This document shows positions 55,202-63,067 of a stretch of DNA of 64,000 nt, piece after piece. The notes beneath the pieces are model-generated. The model was not told the DNA's origin, did no database searches, and saw nothing but the letters and a program-made list of their open reading frames with translations. The stretch's first letter is position 1. Every line of letters begins with the position of its first letter. Origin of the DNA: Terrabacter sp. 28 (GTDB lineage Bacteria > Actinomycetota > Actinomycetes > Actinomycetales > Dermatophilaceae); contig JYOE01000026.1 in the NCBI GenBank assembly GCA_000955875.1, positions 154,990 through 218,989 on the forward strand, written 5' to 3'. The translations under genes were made by a program, and so were the position numbers.

Positions 55202-55699
55202 ATGTCCAACGACGCCATCGTCCTGTTGAAGAACGACCACCAAGAGGTGCGCAAGCAGTTCCGGGCCTTCCGCAAGGCCGACCTCACCCCGGTGCAGAAG
55301 CAGACCATCGTCGACACGATCCTCGAGCTGCTCACCGTGCACACCTACGTCGAGAACGAGGTGATGTACCCCCGGGTGCGACAGCTGCTGCCCGACCTCG
55401 AGGACGACGTGCTCGAGTCGTACGAGGAGCACCACGTGGCCGACGTGCTGTGCATGGAGCTCGCCGCCATGGACGCCACCGACGAGCGCTTCGACGCCAA
55501 GACGACCGTCCTCATCGAGAACGTCGAGCACCACATGGAGGAGGAAGAGCAGGAGTGGTTCCCCAAGGTGCGTGAGGGGCTGGGCCGCAAGCAGCTCCAG
55601 GAGCTCGGTGAGGAGCTTCTCGCGGCGCGGAAGAAGGCCCCTCGCCGGCCCGAGCAGCCGAGTGCCATGAAGAAGGCGGTCGACGCCGTCATCTCCTGA
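55202..55699 (+). CDS. Hemerythrin HHE-domain protein
   Basis: A 165-residue cytoplasmic protein with a four-helix HHE domain that binds a di-iron centre. Iron-ligand candidates are His in KNDHQEVRKQF, the HxxxE of VHTYVENEVMYP, the His pair in EEHHVADV and the HHMEEEEQEWFP of the last helix. The C-terminal 25 residues are basic. ATG 55202 has AGAGGAGAG upstream. Such proteins sense or buffer oxygen, nitric oxide or peroxide. It is divergent from recQ. Confidence 0.92.
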   Translation: MSNDAIVLLKNDHQEVRKQFRAFRKADLTPVQKQTIVDTILELLTVHTYVENEVMYPRVRQLLPDLEDDVLESYEEHHVADVLCMELAAMDATDERFDAKTTVLIENVEHHMEEEEQEWFPKVREGLGRKQLQELGEELLAARKKAPRRPEQPSAMKKAVDAVIS

Positions 55700-55708
55700 C
55701 GTCGCACC

Positions 55709-55733
55709 GTTCGAGGACCAGCCGAGGGGGTAG
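55709..55733 (+). promoter_or_regulatory. SigB/SigF-like promoter of the DUF2231 gene
   Basis: GTTC, 15 nt, GGGTAG on the plus strand, starting only 10 nt after the hemerythrin stop and ending 9 nt before ATG 55743. The -35 differs from the pattern at its last base. GTAGGGA could double as a ribosome-binding site if transcription reads through. Confidence 0.4.
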
Positions 55734-55742
55734 GGACTCGGC

Positions 55743-56327
55743 ATGAACCCATCCCCTGGAACGACCTCGTCGAGCCCCGCGGTCGGTCTCGTCGAGCGAC
55801 TGGTGGAAGGCCGCGCGTCGCTGGACGCACCGGCCGACGCCCTCGCCCCCATCGCCGCTCACCTCCGTGGCACGGGCGCGTGGCGGCGCCTCGTGACGGG
55901 TGAGGCCATCGGGCACGCCGCGCACCCCTTCCTCACCGACCTGCCCATCGGCTTCTGGACCTCCGCGGCGTTGCTCGACCTCGTCGGCGGGCCGGGGGCG
56001 GCCAGCGCCTCCCGGCGCCTGGTCGCTGCCGGACTGGCCTCGGCGCCTGCCGCGGCGCTCACCGGCGTGGCCGAGTACGCCGGCATCGGCCCGAGACCCC
56101 GGCGTGTGGCCCTCGTGCACGGGGGCCTGAACATCCTGTCGCTCGGGCTGTATGCCGCGTCATGGGCAGCCCGGCCGCGCCACCGGAGCCGAGGAGTCGC
56201 GCTGGGACTGGCCGGTCTCACGGTGGCTGGGCTGTCGGCGTACCTCGGTGGGCATCTCGCCATCGGCGAGAAGATCGGCACGACCACGGCGGTGGCGCCC
56301 AGCCCCGACGACGTCGGCGTGCTCTGA
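55743..56327 (+). CDS. DUF2231-type membrane protein
   Basis: A 194-residue membrane protein. After an N-terminal helical region comes GEAIGHAAHPFLTDLPIGFWTSAALLDLVGG, with the HPFLTDLPIG motif of the DUF2231 family and two His near the membrane. Four helices follow between about 72 and 180 (VALVHGGLNILSLGLYAASW in the third). Haem or metal binding has been proposed for the family from its histidines. It lies 43 nt after the hemerythrin gene. Confidence 0.88.
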   Translation: MNPSPGTTSSSPAVGLVERLVEGRASLDAPADALAPIAAHLRGTGAWRRLVTGEAIGHAAHPFLTDLPIGFWTSAALLDLVGGPGAASASRRLVAAGLASAPAAALTGVAEYAGIGPRPRRVALVHGGLNILSLGLYAASWAARPRHRSRGVALGLAGLTVAGLSAYLGGHLAIGEKIGTTTAVAPSPDDVGVL

Positions 56328-56384
56328 CCCGGCCGGACTCGCGGCTCACTCTCCGGGGCCGACGACGTCCTGCCCGCCGTCGTC

Positions 56385-57083
56385 CTACTGGCCCTCGTAC
56401 GTCGCCACCACGGCGCGGGCGAGCACCGCGAGTGGGACGCCGGCCCGCGCGGCGGCCTCGCGCAGTCGCGTCTCGGCCTCGGCGGGGTCCACGGCGCCCT
56501 GGGCGATCAGCACCCCGATGGCGACATCGATCACGCGTGCATCCCTGAGGTTGCCCACGCTCTGGGTCGCCTGGACCCTCGTCTGGAACTCCAGGTCGGC
56601 GTTGTGGACCGCACCCTGTGGCCACGCGCCGAAGAGCGAGGCGAGCTGCTGCACGTGCCCGTCGAACGTGCGGGCACCGGAGCCGTAGAAGTTGGCGCCG
56701 CCCGTGACGACGCCGTTGCGCATGAAGGGGAGGGAGAGGGTGCTGCGCACCCCGTAGGCCGCCGTCGCCTGCGCGAACGACCGCCAGCTCTCCTCGTCGA
56801 ACAAGCCATCCGCGCTCGTCTGCACAACGGTTCCGGTCTCGGTGGCCACGGTGCACGGCCCCGCCTCGAGGTACTGCATGCCGTCGAGCACCGCCACGTC
56901 GAGGTCACTGGCGACGTAGGTGAGCACCAGACCCTCCACCAGCAGGCCCAGGCTGACGCCGACCAGCTCCGGAACGCTCCGCTTGGCCTCGTCGACGAGC
57001 TGGCGCAGGTCCTCCCGAAGGTCCATGTCGCCGTAGCTCTCGAGCTCCGCGAGTGCTTCGCCGGTCTCTCGAGTGGGCTCCAT
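56385..57083 (-). CDS. GAF-ANTAR transcription antitermination regulator
   Basis: A 232-residue regulator with a GAF domain at about 35-165 (LEAGPCTVATETGTVVQTS, STLSLPFMRNGVVTGGANFYG) and an ANTAR domain at about 175-230 (NLRDARVIDVAIGVLIAQGAVDPAEAETRLREAAARAG). ATG 57083 lies 9 nt after a SigB-type -10 box and has no ribosome-binding site in that gap, so its transcript is probably leaderless. It is divergent from the glycosyltransferase operon. Confidence 0.9.
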   Translation of the reverse strand: MEPTRETGEALAELESYGDMDLREDLRQLVDEAKRSVPELVGVSLGLLVEGLVLTYVASDLDVAVLDGMQYLEAGPCTVATETGTVVQTSADGLFDEESWRSFAQATAAYGVRSTLSLPFMRNGVVTGGANFYGSGARTFDGHVQQLASLFGAWPQGAVHNADLEFQTRVQATQSVGNLRDARVIDVAIGVLIAQGAVDPAEAETRLREAAARAGVPLAVLARAVVATYEGQ

Positions 57084-57092
57084 GACAGTGAA

Positions 57093-57117
57093 CTACCCAG
57101 TGGAGCAGCGATCATGC
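57093..57117 (-). promoter_or_regulatory. SigB/SigF-type promoter, leaderless GAF-ANTAR gene
   Basis: GCAT, 15 nt, GGGTAG on the minus strand, ending 9 nt before ATG 57083. No purine-rich ribosome-binding site lies between, which supports leaderless translation. Confidence 0.55.
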
Positions 57118-57125
57118 CCGCTCGC

Positions 57126-57151
57126 GTCTGAGCGGGCATCGCAACGGGTAC
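57126..57151 (+). promoter_or_regulatory. SigB/SigF-type promoter of the glycosyltransferase operon
   Basis: GTCT, 16 nt, GGGTAC on the plus strand, a full match to the pattern, 9 nt from the opposing promoter of the GAF-ANTAR gene. Leader of about 85 nt to TTG 57245. Confidence 0.55.
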
Positions 57152-57244
57152 CACCTCCTGTGGAGGCTCCAGCCACGCGGCCCCCGAATGCGCCGGCGCC
57201 CCCTCACGCGGTGCGCCGTGTGCCTGCTTCGAAAGGCACCCGGT

Positions 57245-58342
57245 TTGAGCCCTGTCATCGCCTCCGTCCCCTCGAGCCACGTCTACGTGCGTCACCTCAG
57301 CTCGCCCGACGACATCGGCTCTGTCATCCGCCTTCCCGACCCGAAGCCCCGGGCGGATGTTCCCGATGCGCAGTGGTGGCCACCGCGGATGCTGGAGCCG
57401 GGATGGGTAGCGAGTCATGCCGACGAGTTCGACCTCATGCACGTGCACTTCGGGTTCGATGCCGTCTCCCCCGCCGAGCTGGCCGAGCTGGTTGTCGAGC
57501 TGCGTCGGCACGGCAAGCCGCTCGTCGTCACGGTCCACGACCTGCGCAACCCGCACCACGTCGAGCCCGAGCTCCACGCGGCCCAGCTGGGCGTGCTGGT
57601 CGAGTCGGCGGACCGGGTGCTGACCCTCACGCCCGGCGCTGCCGCGGAGATCCGCGCGCGCTGGGGCCGGGAAGCCCTCGTCGTGCCACACCCCCACGTC
57701 GTGGAGCCGGAGCGTGCCGCCGTGGCGCGCGAGCCGCATGAGGGCTTCGTCATCGGCGTGCACGTCAAGAGCCTTCGAGCCGGAATGGACCCGTTGCCCG
57801 TCATCGACGAGATCGTCGCGGTCCTCGGTGAGCTGCCGGGGGCGAGACTGCGGGTCGACGCGCACACGGATGTCATGACTCCGGGCTACGACCGTCACGC
57901 TCCCGACCTCGCCGCGCACCTGCACCGGCTCGAGGCGGCGGGCCTCGTGGACCTGCACGTGCACGACTTCTTCACCGACGACGAGCTGTGGGACTACCTC
58001 CAGTCGCTCGACGTCTCCGTGCTCCCCTACCGGTTCGGCACGCACTCCGGGTGGCTCGAGGCCTGTTACGACCTCGGCACCGTCGTGGCCGCCCCCGACT
58101 GCGGCTACTACGCCGACCAGCGGCCGTGCCTGACGTATGCCGCCCAGGGCAGCGGGCGCGTCGAGTCAGGCGCGCCTGCGCTGGGGGACGTCCTGCGCCG
58201 GGCCTTCGTGGAACGCCCCCAGTGGCGTGCGGACCTTGGCGACCGCCGTCGCGAGCGGGCGGAGATCGCCAGGGTGCACGAGGAGGTCTACTCGGACGTC
58301 CTTGCGGTGGTGAGGGACAGGGGTGCTGCATGCACGTCGTGA
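57245..58342 (+). CDS. GT4-like glycosyltransferase
   Basis: A 365-residue GT-B glycosyltransferase, first of four in an operon. The N-terminal lobe opens ASVPSSHVYVRHLSSPDD and holds LMHVHFGFDAVSPAEL and VVTVHDLRNPHH; the C-terminal lobe shows GVHVKSLRAGMDPLP and a donor-site region YRFGTHSGWLEACYDLGTVVAAPDCG, with Glu in the place of the GT4 E-x7-E motif. TTG 57245 is chosen for the GAAAGG upstream; the frame is open from ATG 57188. The sugar and acceptor are unknown. Confidence 0.85.
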   Translation: MSPVIASVPSSHVYVRHLSSPDDIGSVIRLPDPKPRADVPDAQWWPPRMLEPGWVASHADEFDLMHVHFGFDAVSPAELAELVVELRRHGKPLVVTVHDLRNPHHVEPELHAAQLGVLVESADRVLTLTPGAAAEIRARWGREALVVPHPHVVEPERAAVAREPHEGFVIGVHVKSLRAGMDPLPVIDEIVAVLGELPGARLRVDAHTDVMTPGYDRHAPDLAAHLHRLEAAGLVDLHVHDFFTDDELWDYLQSLDVSVLPYRFGTHSGWLEACYDLGTVVAAPDCGYYADQRPCLTYAAQGSGRVESGAPALGDVLRRAFVERPQWRADLGDRRRERAEIARVHEEVYSDVLAVVRDRGAACTS

Positions 58343-59409
58343 TCATCGCCTCGTCGACCTATCCGATCGCGGAGCCCTTCGCGGGCGGCCTGGAGTCGCT
58401 GACGTGGCACCTGGCCCGGGGTCTGCGCGAGCGCGACGTCGACGTCACGGTCTTCGCCGCCCCCGGTAGCGACCCCGTCCTGGACGTCACGCACCTGGAC
58501 GTCCCGCCTCTCAGTCTCAGCGACGCGGCCCGTGCCGACGTCGCGATGGTGCCCGAGTCGTGGCTGCGCACCCACCACGCCTACCTGCAGGTGATGCTCT
58601 CGTTGAGGCAGCGACACGACGTCGACATCGTGCACAACAACAGCCTCCACCACCTGCCCGTGGCCATGGCCGACTCGCTGCCCATGCCGACCCTCACGAC
58701 GCTCCACACGCCACCGACACCGTGGCTGGAGCCGGCAGTCGACATCGCCATGTCGAGGTCCGGGCACCCCCGGAACCACTTCACGGCGGTGAGCTCGCAC
58801 ACGGCCAGGTCCTGGTCGCACGTCACACCGGCGCGAGTCGTCCACAACGGCATCGACGTCCGCAGGTGGACGGCCGGCGTCGGCGGCAGCGACCTGGCCT
58901 GGGCCGGACGCATCGTCCCCGAGAAGGCCCCGCACCGCGCCATCGCGATGGCGCGGGCCTCCGGCCGTCGCCTGCGGCTCGCGGGTCCGGTCGGAGACCG
59001 CGACTACTTCGAGCTGAGGGTGGCTCCCCTCCTGGGCGGCGGTGTCGAGTACGTCGGCCACCTCGGCACCGACGAGCTCGTCACCCTCTTCGGCTCGAGC
59101 GCGGCGACGCTGGTCACCCCGGAGTGGGACGAGCCCTACGGTCTCGTCGCCGCCGAGTCCCTCTCCTGTGGCACCCCGGTGGTCGCCCTGGACCGCGGCG
59201 GCCTGCGCGAGTTCGTGCACCCGAGTGTGGGCGTGCTCCTGCCACCGGCCGTGTCGGACGAGACCGCCGCGCACGCGGTCGAGCGTGCCGTACGCCTCGA
59301 CCGTGCCGCCTGCCGTCTGCATGCGGAGACCACCTGCTCGGTGAGCCGCATGGTCGACGACTACGTGAGCGTCTACCACGCGCTCGTGTCGCAGGTGGGT
59401 GCGGCATGA
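58330..59409 (+). CDS. GT4 glycosyltransferase
   Basis: A 359-residue GT4 enzyme. AEPFAGGLESLTWHLARGL is the acceptor-side loop, HNNSLHHLPVA and VVHNGIDVRRW are typical GT4 segments, and EWDEPYGLVAAESLSCGTPVVAL carries the E-x7-E donor motif. ATG 58330 overlaps the previous gene by 13 nt. Patterns resemble transferases that use UDP- or GDP-hexoses. The product is not predictable from sequence. Confidence 0.9.
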   Translation: MHVVIIASSTYPIAEPFAGGLESLTWHLARGLRERDVDVTVFAAPGSDPVLDVTHLDVPPLSLSDAARADVAMVPESWLRTHHAYLQVMLSLRQRHDVDIVHNNSLHHLPVAMADSLPMPTLTTLHTPPTPWLEPAVDIAMSRSGHPRNHFTAVSSHTARSWSHVTPARVVHNGIDVRRWTAGVGGSDLAWAGRIVPEKAPHRAIAMARASGRRLRLAGPVGDRDYFELRVAPLLGGGVEYVGHLGTDELVTLFGSSAATLVTPEWDEPYGLVAAESLSCGTPVVALDRGGLREFVHPSVGVLLPPAVSDETAAHAVERAVRLDRAACRLHAETTCSVSRMVDDYVSVYHALVSQVGAA

Positions 59410-60506
59410 TCGGCTACTACGTGCACCACCACGGCAACGGGCACCTCATGCGCTTCCTGTCCGTCGCCCGCGAGCTGCGCTCCCCGGTGACGGGGCTCGG
59501 CTCGATGCCTCGGCCGGCCTCTTGGAGTGGGCCGTGGGTCCGGCTGGAGCGCGACGACAGCGCGGGTCCCGCCGAGGTCCGGGCCCTCGACGTGACGGCC
59601 CGCGGCACGTTGCACTGGGTGCCGCGCCATGACCCGGGCCTCGCCGACCGGACGGCGCGGCTCACGTCGTGGATCGCGGACGCCCGGCCGGCTCTCATGG
59701 TCGTGGACGTCTCGGTCGAGGTGTCCGTGCTTGCCCGGCTCGCCGGCGTGCCCGTGGTGGTCGTGGCCATGCCGGGCGCCCGGTGGGACCGCCCGCACCG
59801 GCTCGCGTACGACCTCGCTGACGCACTGCTCGCTCCGTGGCCCGAAGGCGCGCACACCGCCGGCTGGCCCGACGCGTGGCGCCGCAAGCTGTGGGCCGTC
59901 GGCGGCGTCTCCCGCTTCGACGCGCGCACCGTCCCGAGCGTCGGTCCCGGCGCCCCGGTGACCGGCCGCGACACGCCCCGCCGGGTGCTGCTCGTGTGGG
60001 GCGCCGGCGGCACCGACGTGACCGAAGCCGACGTGGCGGCGGCTCGGGCAGCCACTCCCGGCTGGCAGTGGGTCGAGCGCAGTCCGCGGTCGCCCTCCCC
60101 CGACCTCTGGTCCGAGCTCCGGGCCGCCGACGTCGTCGTCACCCACGCGGGGCAGGGTGCGGTCGCCGACGTGGCGGCCGCACGCCGCCCGGCGGTCGTC
60201 GTGCCGCAGCGCCGGCCGTTCGACGAGCAGGGGGCCACCGCTGCCGCAGTGGAACGACTCCGGGCGGGTGTGGGGCTGCGGCGCTGGCCACGCGATGCCG
60301 CGGACTGGCCCGGGCTGCTAGACCACGCCCTCGCGATCGGGGGCGACGGCTGGGCCAGGTGGTCGTCGGGACACGGGGCTGCCGACGCGGCGGCCCGGCT
60401 CGATGCGATGGCCGGCACGGCCCCCTCGGACGGGGCACGGACCCCGGGGCGAGCCGTGCATGAGACCGTGGAAGCGCGGCCTGCCCCGGCACGAGCCGCG
60501 TCGTGA
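59406..60506 (+). CDS. GT1/GT28-like glycosyltransferase
   Basis: A 366-residue GT-B enzyme. YYVHHHGNGHLMRFLSVAREL matches the MurG/UGT N-terminal glycine loop with an unusual His triplet; the donor site is VVTHAGQGAVADVAAARRPAVVVPQRRPFDEQ. It overlaps the genes on both sides by 4 nt. The C-terminal 50 residues are disordered. Acceptor unknown; lipid-linked or small-molecule substrates are both possible. Confidence 0.87.
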   Translation: MIGYYVHHHGNGHLMRFLSVARELRSPVTGLGSMPRPASWSGPWVRLERDDSAGPAEVRALDVTARGTLHWVPRHDPGLADRTARLTSWIADARPALMVVDVSVEVSVLARLAGVPVVVVAMPGARWDRPHRLAYDLADALLAPWPEGAHTAGWPDAWRRKLWAVGGVSRFDARTVPSVGPGAPVTGRDTPRRVLLVWGAGGTDVTEADVAAARAATPGWQWVERSPRSPSPDLWSELRAADVVVTHAGQGAVADVAAARRPAVVVPQRRPFDEQGATAAAVERLRAGVGLRRWPRDAADWPGLLDHALAIGGDGWARWSSGHGAADAAARLDAMAGTAPSDGARTPGRAVHETVEARPAPARAAS

Positions 60507-61372
60507 CGGCGCACCGGGCGGCGGTGGTGACCATCGTGCATCGCCGGCACGACCACCTCGCCAGGCTCCTGTCGGGGCTGGCGGTGCAGACGCGGCAGCC
60601 CGACGTCCTCGTCGTCGTCGCCATGGACGACGACGACGTCGAACCGGTGGTGCGCCGCAGCCCGCTCGCAGAGCACGTGCCCACCGTCGTGGTCCCCTCG
60701 ATCGGGCGGGTCCGCGGGCGTCTGCCCCTGGCGGCTGCACGCAACCTCGGTGCGGCCAGCGCGGTGCAGCTGGGAGCCACCCGGCTCGTCGTGCTCGACG
60801 TCGACTGCATCCCGTCTCCGCGACTGGTCGAGCGGTACTGCGCCGTGATGGAGGCGGACGACGCCCGTCGACCTCTCGTCTGGGCCGGCGAGGTGGCGTA
60901 CCTGCCGCCTGCCCCTGCCGGCCGCGACTACCTCGAGCTCGACCTGGACGCGCTGGCCGCCCCACACGGCGCCCGGCCTGTGCTCGCCCCGGACGAGGTG
61001 CGCGTGGCCGATGACCTGCGTCTGTTCTGGTCCCTGTCCTTCGCGACCACGGCGCGGACCTGGGCCGCGGCCGGTGGCTTCGACGAGGCGTACGTCGGCT
61101 ACGGCGGCGAGGACACCGATTTCGGCCAGCGACTGGCGCACCTCGGCGGGGCGATGGTCTGGGTCGGTGGGGCCCGCGCCTACCACCAGCACCATCCGAC
61201 GAATGACCCGCCCACGCAGCACCTCGACGACATCGTGGCCAACGCGAACCGTTTCGCACGGCGCTGGGGCTGGTGGCCCATGGAGGGCTGGCTCGAGGCG
61301 TTCGCAACGCTCGGCCTCGCGCGTCGCGAACCCGGCGGTCGGTGGCGCACGACCACGGGCGACACCGCCTGA
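60503..61372 (+). CDS. GT2 family glycosyltransferase
   Basis: A 289-residue GT-A enzyme. The nucleotide-sugar site is VVTIVHRRHDHLARLL and LVVLDVDCIPSP (DVD metal motif), and the acceptor/catalytic part is GGFDEAYVGYGGEDTDFGQRLA with the ED base. GTG 60503 overlaps the previous stop by 4 nt. It is the last gene of the four-transferase operon, which ends at a strong hairpin. No membrane segment is seen. Confidence 0.9.
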   Translation: MTAHRAAVVTIVHRRHDHLARLLSGLAVQTRQPDVLVVVAMDDDDVEPVVRRSPLAEHVPTVVVPSIGRVRGRLPLAAARNLGAASAVQLGATRLVVLDVDCIPSPRLVERYCAVMEADDARRPLVWAGEVAYLPPAPAGRDYLELDLDALAAPHGARPVLAPDEVRVADDLRLFWSLSFATTARTWAAAGGFDEAYVGYGGEDTDFGQRLAHLGGAMVWVGGARAYHQHHPTNDPPTQHLDDIVANANRFARRWGWWPMEGWLEAFATLGLARREPGGRWRTTTGDTA

Positions 61373-61439
61373 CGCAGCCCGCGACCAGGGCACTGACAGT
61401 GGTCTTGCCCGGGCGGGCGGCGTGGGGCGATGATGTGGC

Positions 61440-61482
61440 GCGCCACCGCCTGTGCCACGTGGTTGGAGCCAGGCGGTGGCGC
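61440..61482. terminator. Bidirectional hairpin after the glycosyltransferase operon
   Basis: A 12-bp perfect stem, GCGCCACCGCCT (61440-61451) with AGGCGGTGGCGC (61471-61482), around a 19-nt loop. It lies 67 nt after the GT2 stop and between convergent units; GTGGCGCGCCAC at its left edge is a second, overlapping palindrome. Confidence 0.7.
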
Positions 61483-61610
61483 TCCTGACGCCCTACCCAG
61501 AGCGGCTCGAGTCTGACGGGCGCACCCCGCCGTGGACGTCGAGCAGGATCCCGGTCGCTGCGTCCGGCCGCCGTATCCGGTCTTACGTCCGGGGCCTCAC
61601 GTCCCGGGCC

Positions 61611-62864
61611 TCACGTCCGGTCGTCGTCCCCCGCAGGGTCGTCGGCCGGGTCACCGCCCTCGGCGGCGGGCGGTGCTGCCGAGGAGCTGCCACGGCCCCA
61701 TGACCGCTCGACCCGGAGCGGCCCGGTGTCGGTCGGCAACGAGGCGACGTCGTGCGAGAGCTGGAGCTCCCGGACCGCCCGCAGCGAGTCGCTGATGAGC
61801 GAGCCGTAGACGGGCCACGCGTCCGGATCGGGAAGGGGCGTCGTGCGCACCTCCTCGCGCAGGACCTCGAGCACGCCGAGCGCGCGCTCCGTCGCGTCCG
61901 CAAACGCTGCGTCGGCCACGTCGTCGTGCCGGCCCAGCTGCTCGACGGCCGTCGCCAGCGCGTCGAGGGCGTCGGCGTACCGGTGCAGGAAGGTCGGTGA
62001 CGGCGCTGGTTGCTGGCGGTCGGCGTCGCCGGCATCGACCAGGGTGCGGGCGATGCCGGTGACCTGCCAGAGCATCCGCCGGAGGGCGTTGACGGTGTGC
62101 TCGTACCCCTCCCAGTCGACGTCGACGGGCCGCAGGTTGTCGCGCGGGTTGAGACGAGTGCTCTCGCGGCCGGTGTGGATGTCCTCGATCACCAGCGGCG
62201 CACGGTCGGCGATCGCGCTGCCGCGGCGGTACCACGCCTGCGCGCTGTCATGGCTCCACTCGCCGCGCACGCCGGCGGCCATCTCCTCGAGCAGGTCGTG
62301 GACCTGACGGCCGAGCGCCGCGACTCGCTGACGGGGCTTGGTCAGGTGCAGGGGCGCGAACACGACGGCGTTGACCGCAACGCCGATCAGCCCGCCGATC
62401 ACCGTCTCGACGATGGTGAGGTAGGTGAACTGCTCATCGGTGCCCTTCACCGTGATGAAGGAGAGCAGCACCATGGTGGGCACCTGGATGCCGTGGTCGC
62501 CGAGCCTCCCCCAGCGACCGATGACCAGCGCGAAGAGAAGGACTCCGAGCATCGACCACCAGGTGATGCCGACGAGGATGGCCACCACCCACGCCACGGC
62601 GAGACCGAGGACCACCGCCGCGATGCGTTGCACACTGGCCGCGAGCGAGCGGACCATCGTGCGGTCGACGACGAGCAGGGCCGCCATCGGGGCGTAGAAC
62701 GGCGCGGAGCTGTGCAGCACGTGCAGCGCGAACTGCCAGGCCACGACCGCTGCCACGGCCGACTTGACCAGCAGCAGCAGCGCGTCGCGCTCGGGCCCGG
62801 GCTGCCTCAGCGCACGCCCGAGCGCGCGGAGGCGGGTCGTGGTGTCGTCTCGCCACGTGCTCAC
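61611..62864 (-). CDS. FUSC-family aromatic-acid exporter-like membrane protein
   Basis: A 417-residue membrane protein. Six helices lie between about residues 28 and 170 (FYAPMAALLVVDRTMVRSLAAS, VQRIAAVVLGLAVAWVVAILVG, FTYLTIVETVIGGLIGVAVNAVVF), followed by a long cytoplasmic helical region of about 230 residues. This is one half of the AaeB/YccS-type FUSC plan, so it should dimerise. GTG 62864 is preferred to ATG 62867 because AAGGAG lies 5 nt from it. GTCC-N16-GGGTAC 50 nt upstream is a weaker SigB-type candidate. Confidence 0.87.
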   Translation of the reverse strand: MSTWRDDTTTRLRALGRALRQPGPERDALLLLVKSAVAAVVAWQFALHVLHSSAPFYAPMAALLVVDRTMVRSLAASVQRIAAVVLGLAVAWVVAILVGITWWSMLGVLLFALVIGRWGRLGDHGIQVPTMVLLSFITVKGTDEQFTYLTIVETVIGGLIGVAVNAVVFAPLHLTKPRQRVAALGRQVHDLLEEMAAGVRGEWSHDSAQAWYRRGSAIADRAPLVIEDIHTGRESTRLNPRDNLRPVDVDWEGYEHTVNALRRMLWQVTGIARTLVDAGDADRQQPAPSPTFLHRYADALDALATAVEQLGRHDDVADAAFADATERALGVLEVLREEVRTTPLPDPDAWPVYGSLISDSLRAVRELQLSHDVASLPTDTGPLRVERSWGRGSSSAAPPAAEGGDPADDPAGDDDRT

Positions 62865-63067
62865 CATCACTCCTTGGCGAGTGGGGTGAGGGGGTGCCCC
62901 ACTCCGGGGCGACGTACCCACGTCGCCACGAGCTCGGACGCCGACGGGCGTCACACGTCCCACGGCGACGTCGCGGCCGCGCGAGCACCGGCTCTTGGCC
63001 CGAGGCGGACCAGCACTCCCGCAGCGGATGACCACACTTGCGGCGCCCCTGGTGCGATGATGCAGTC

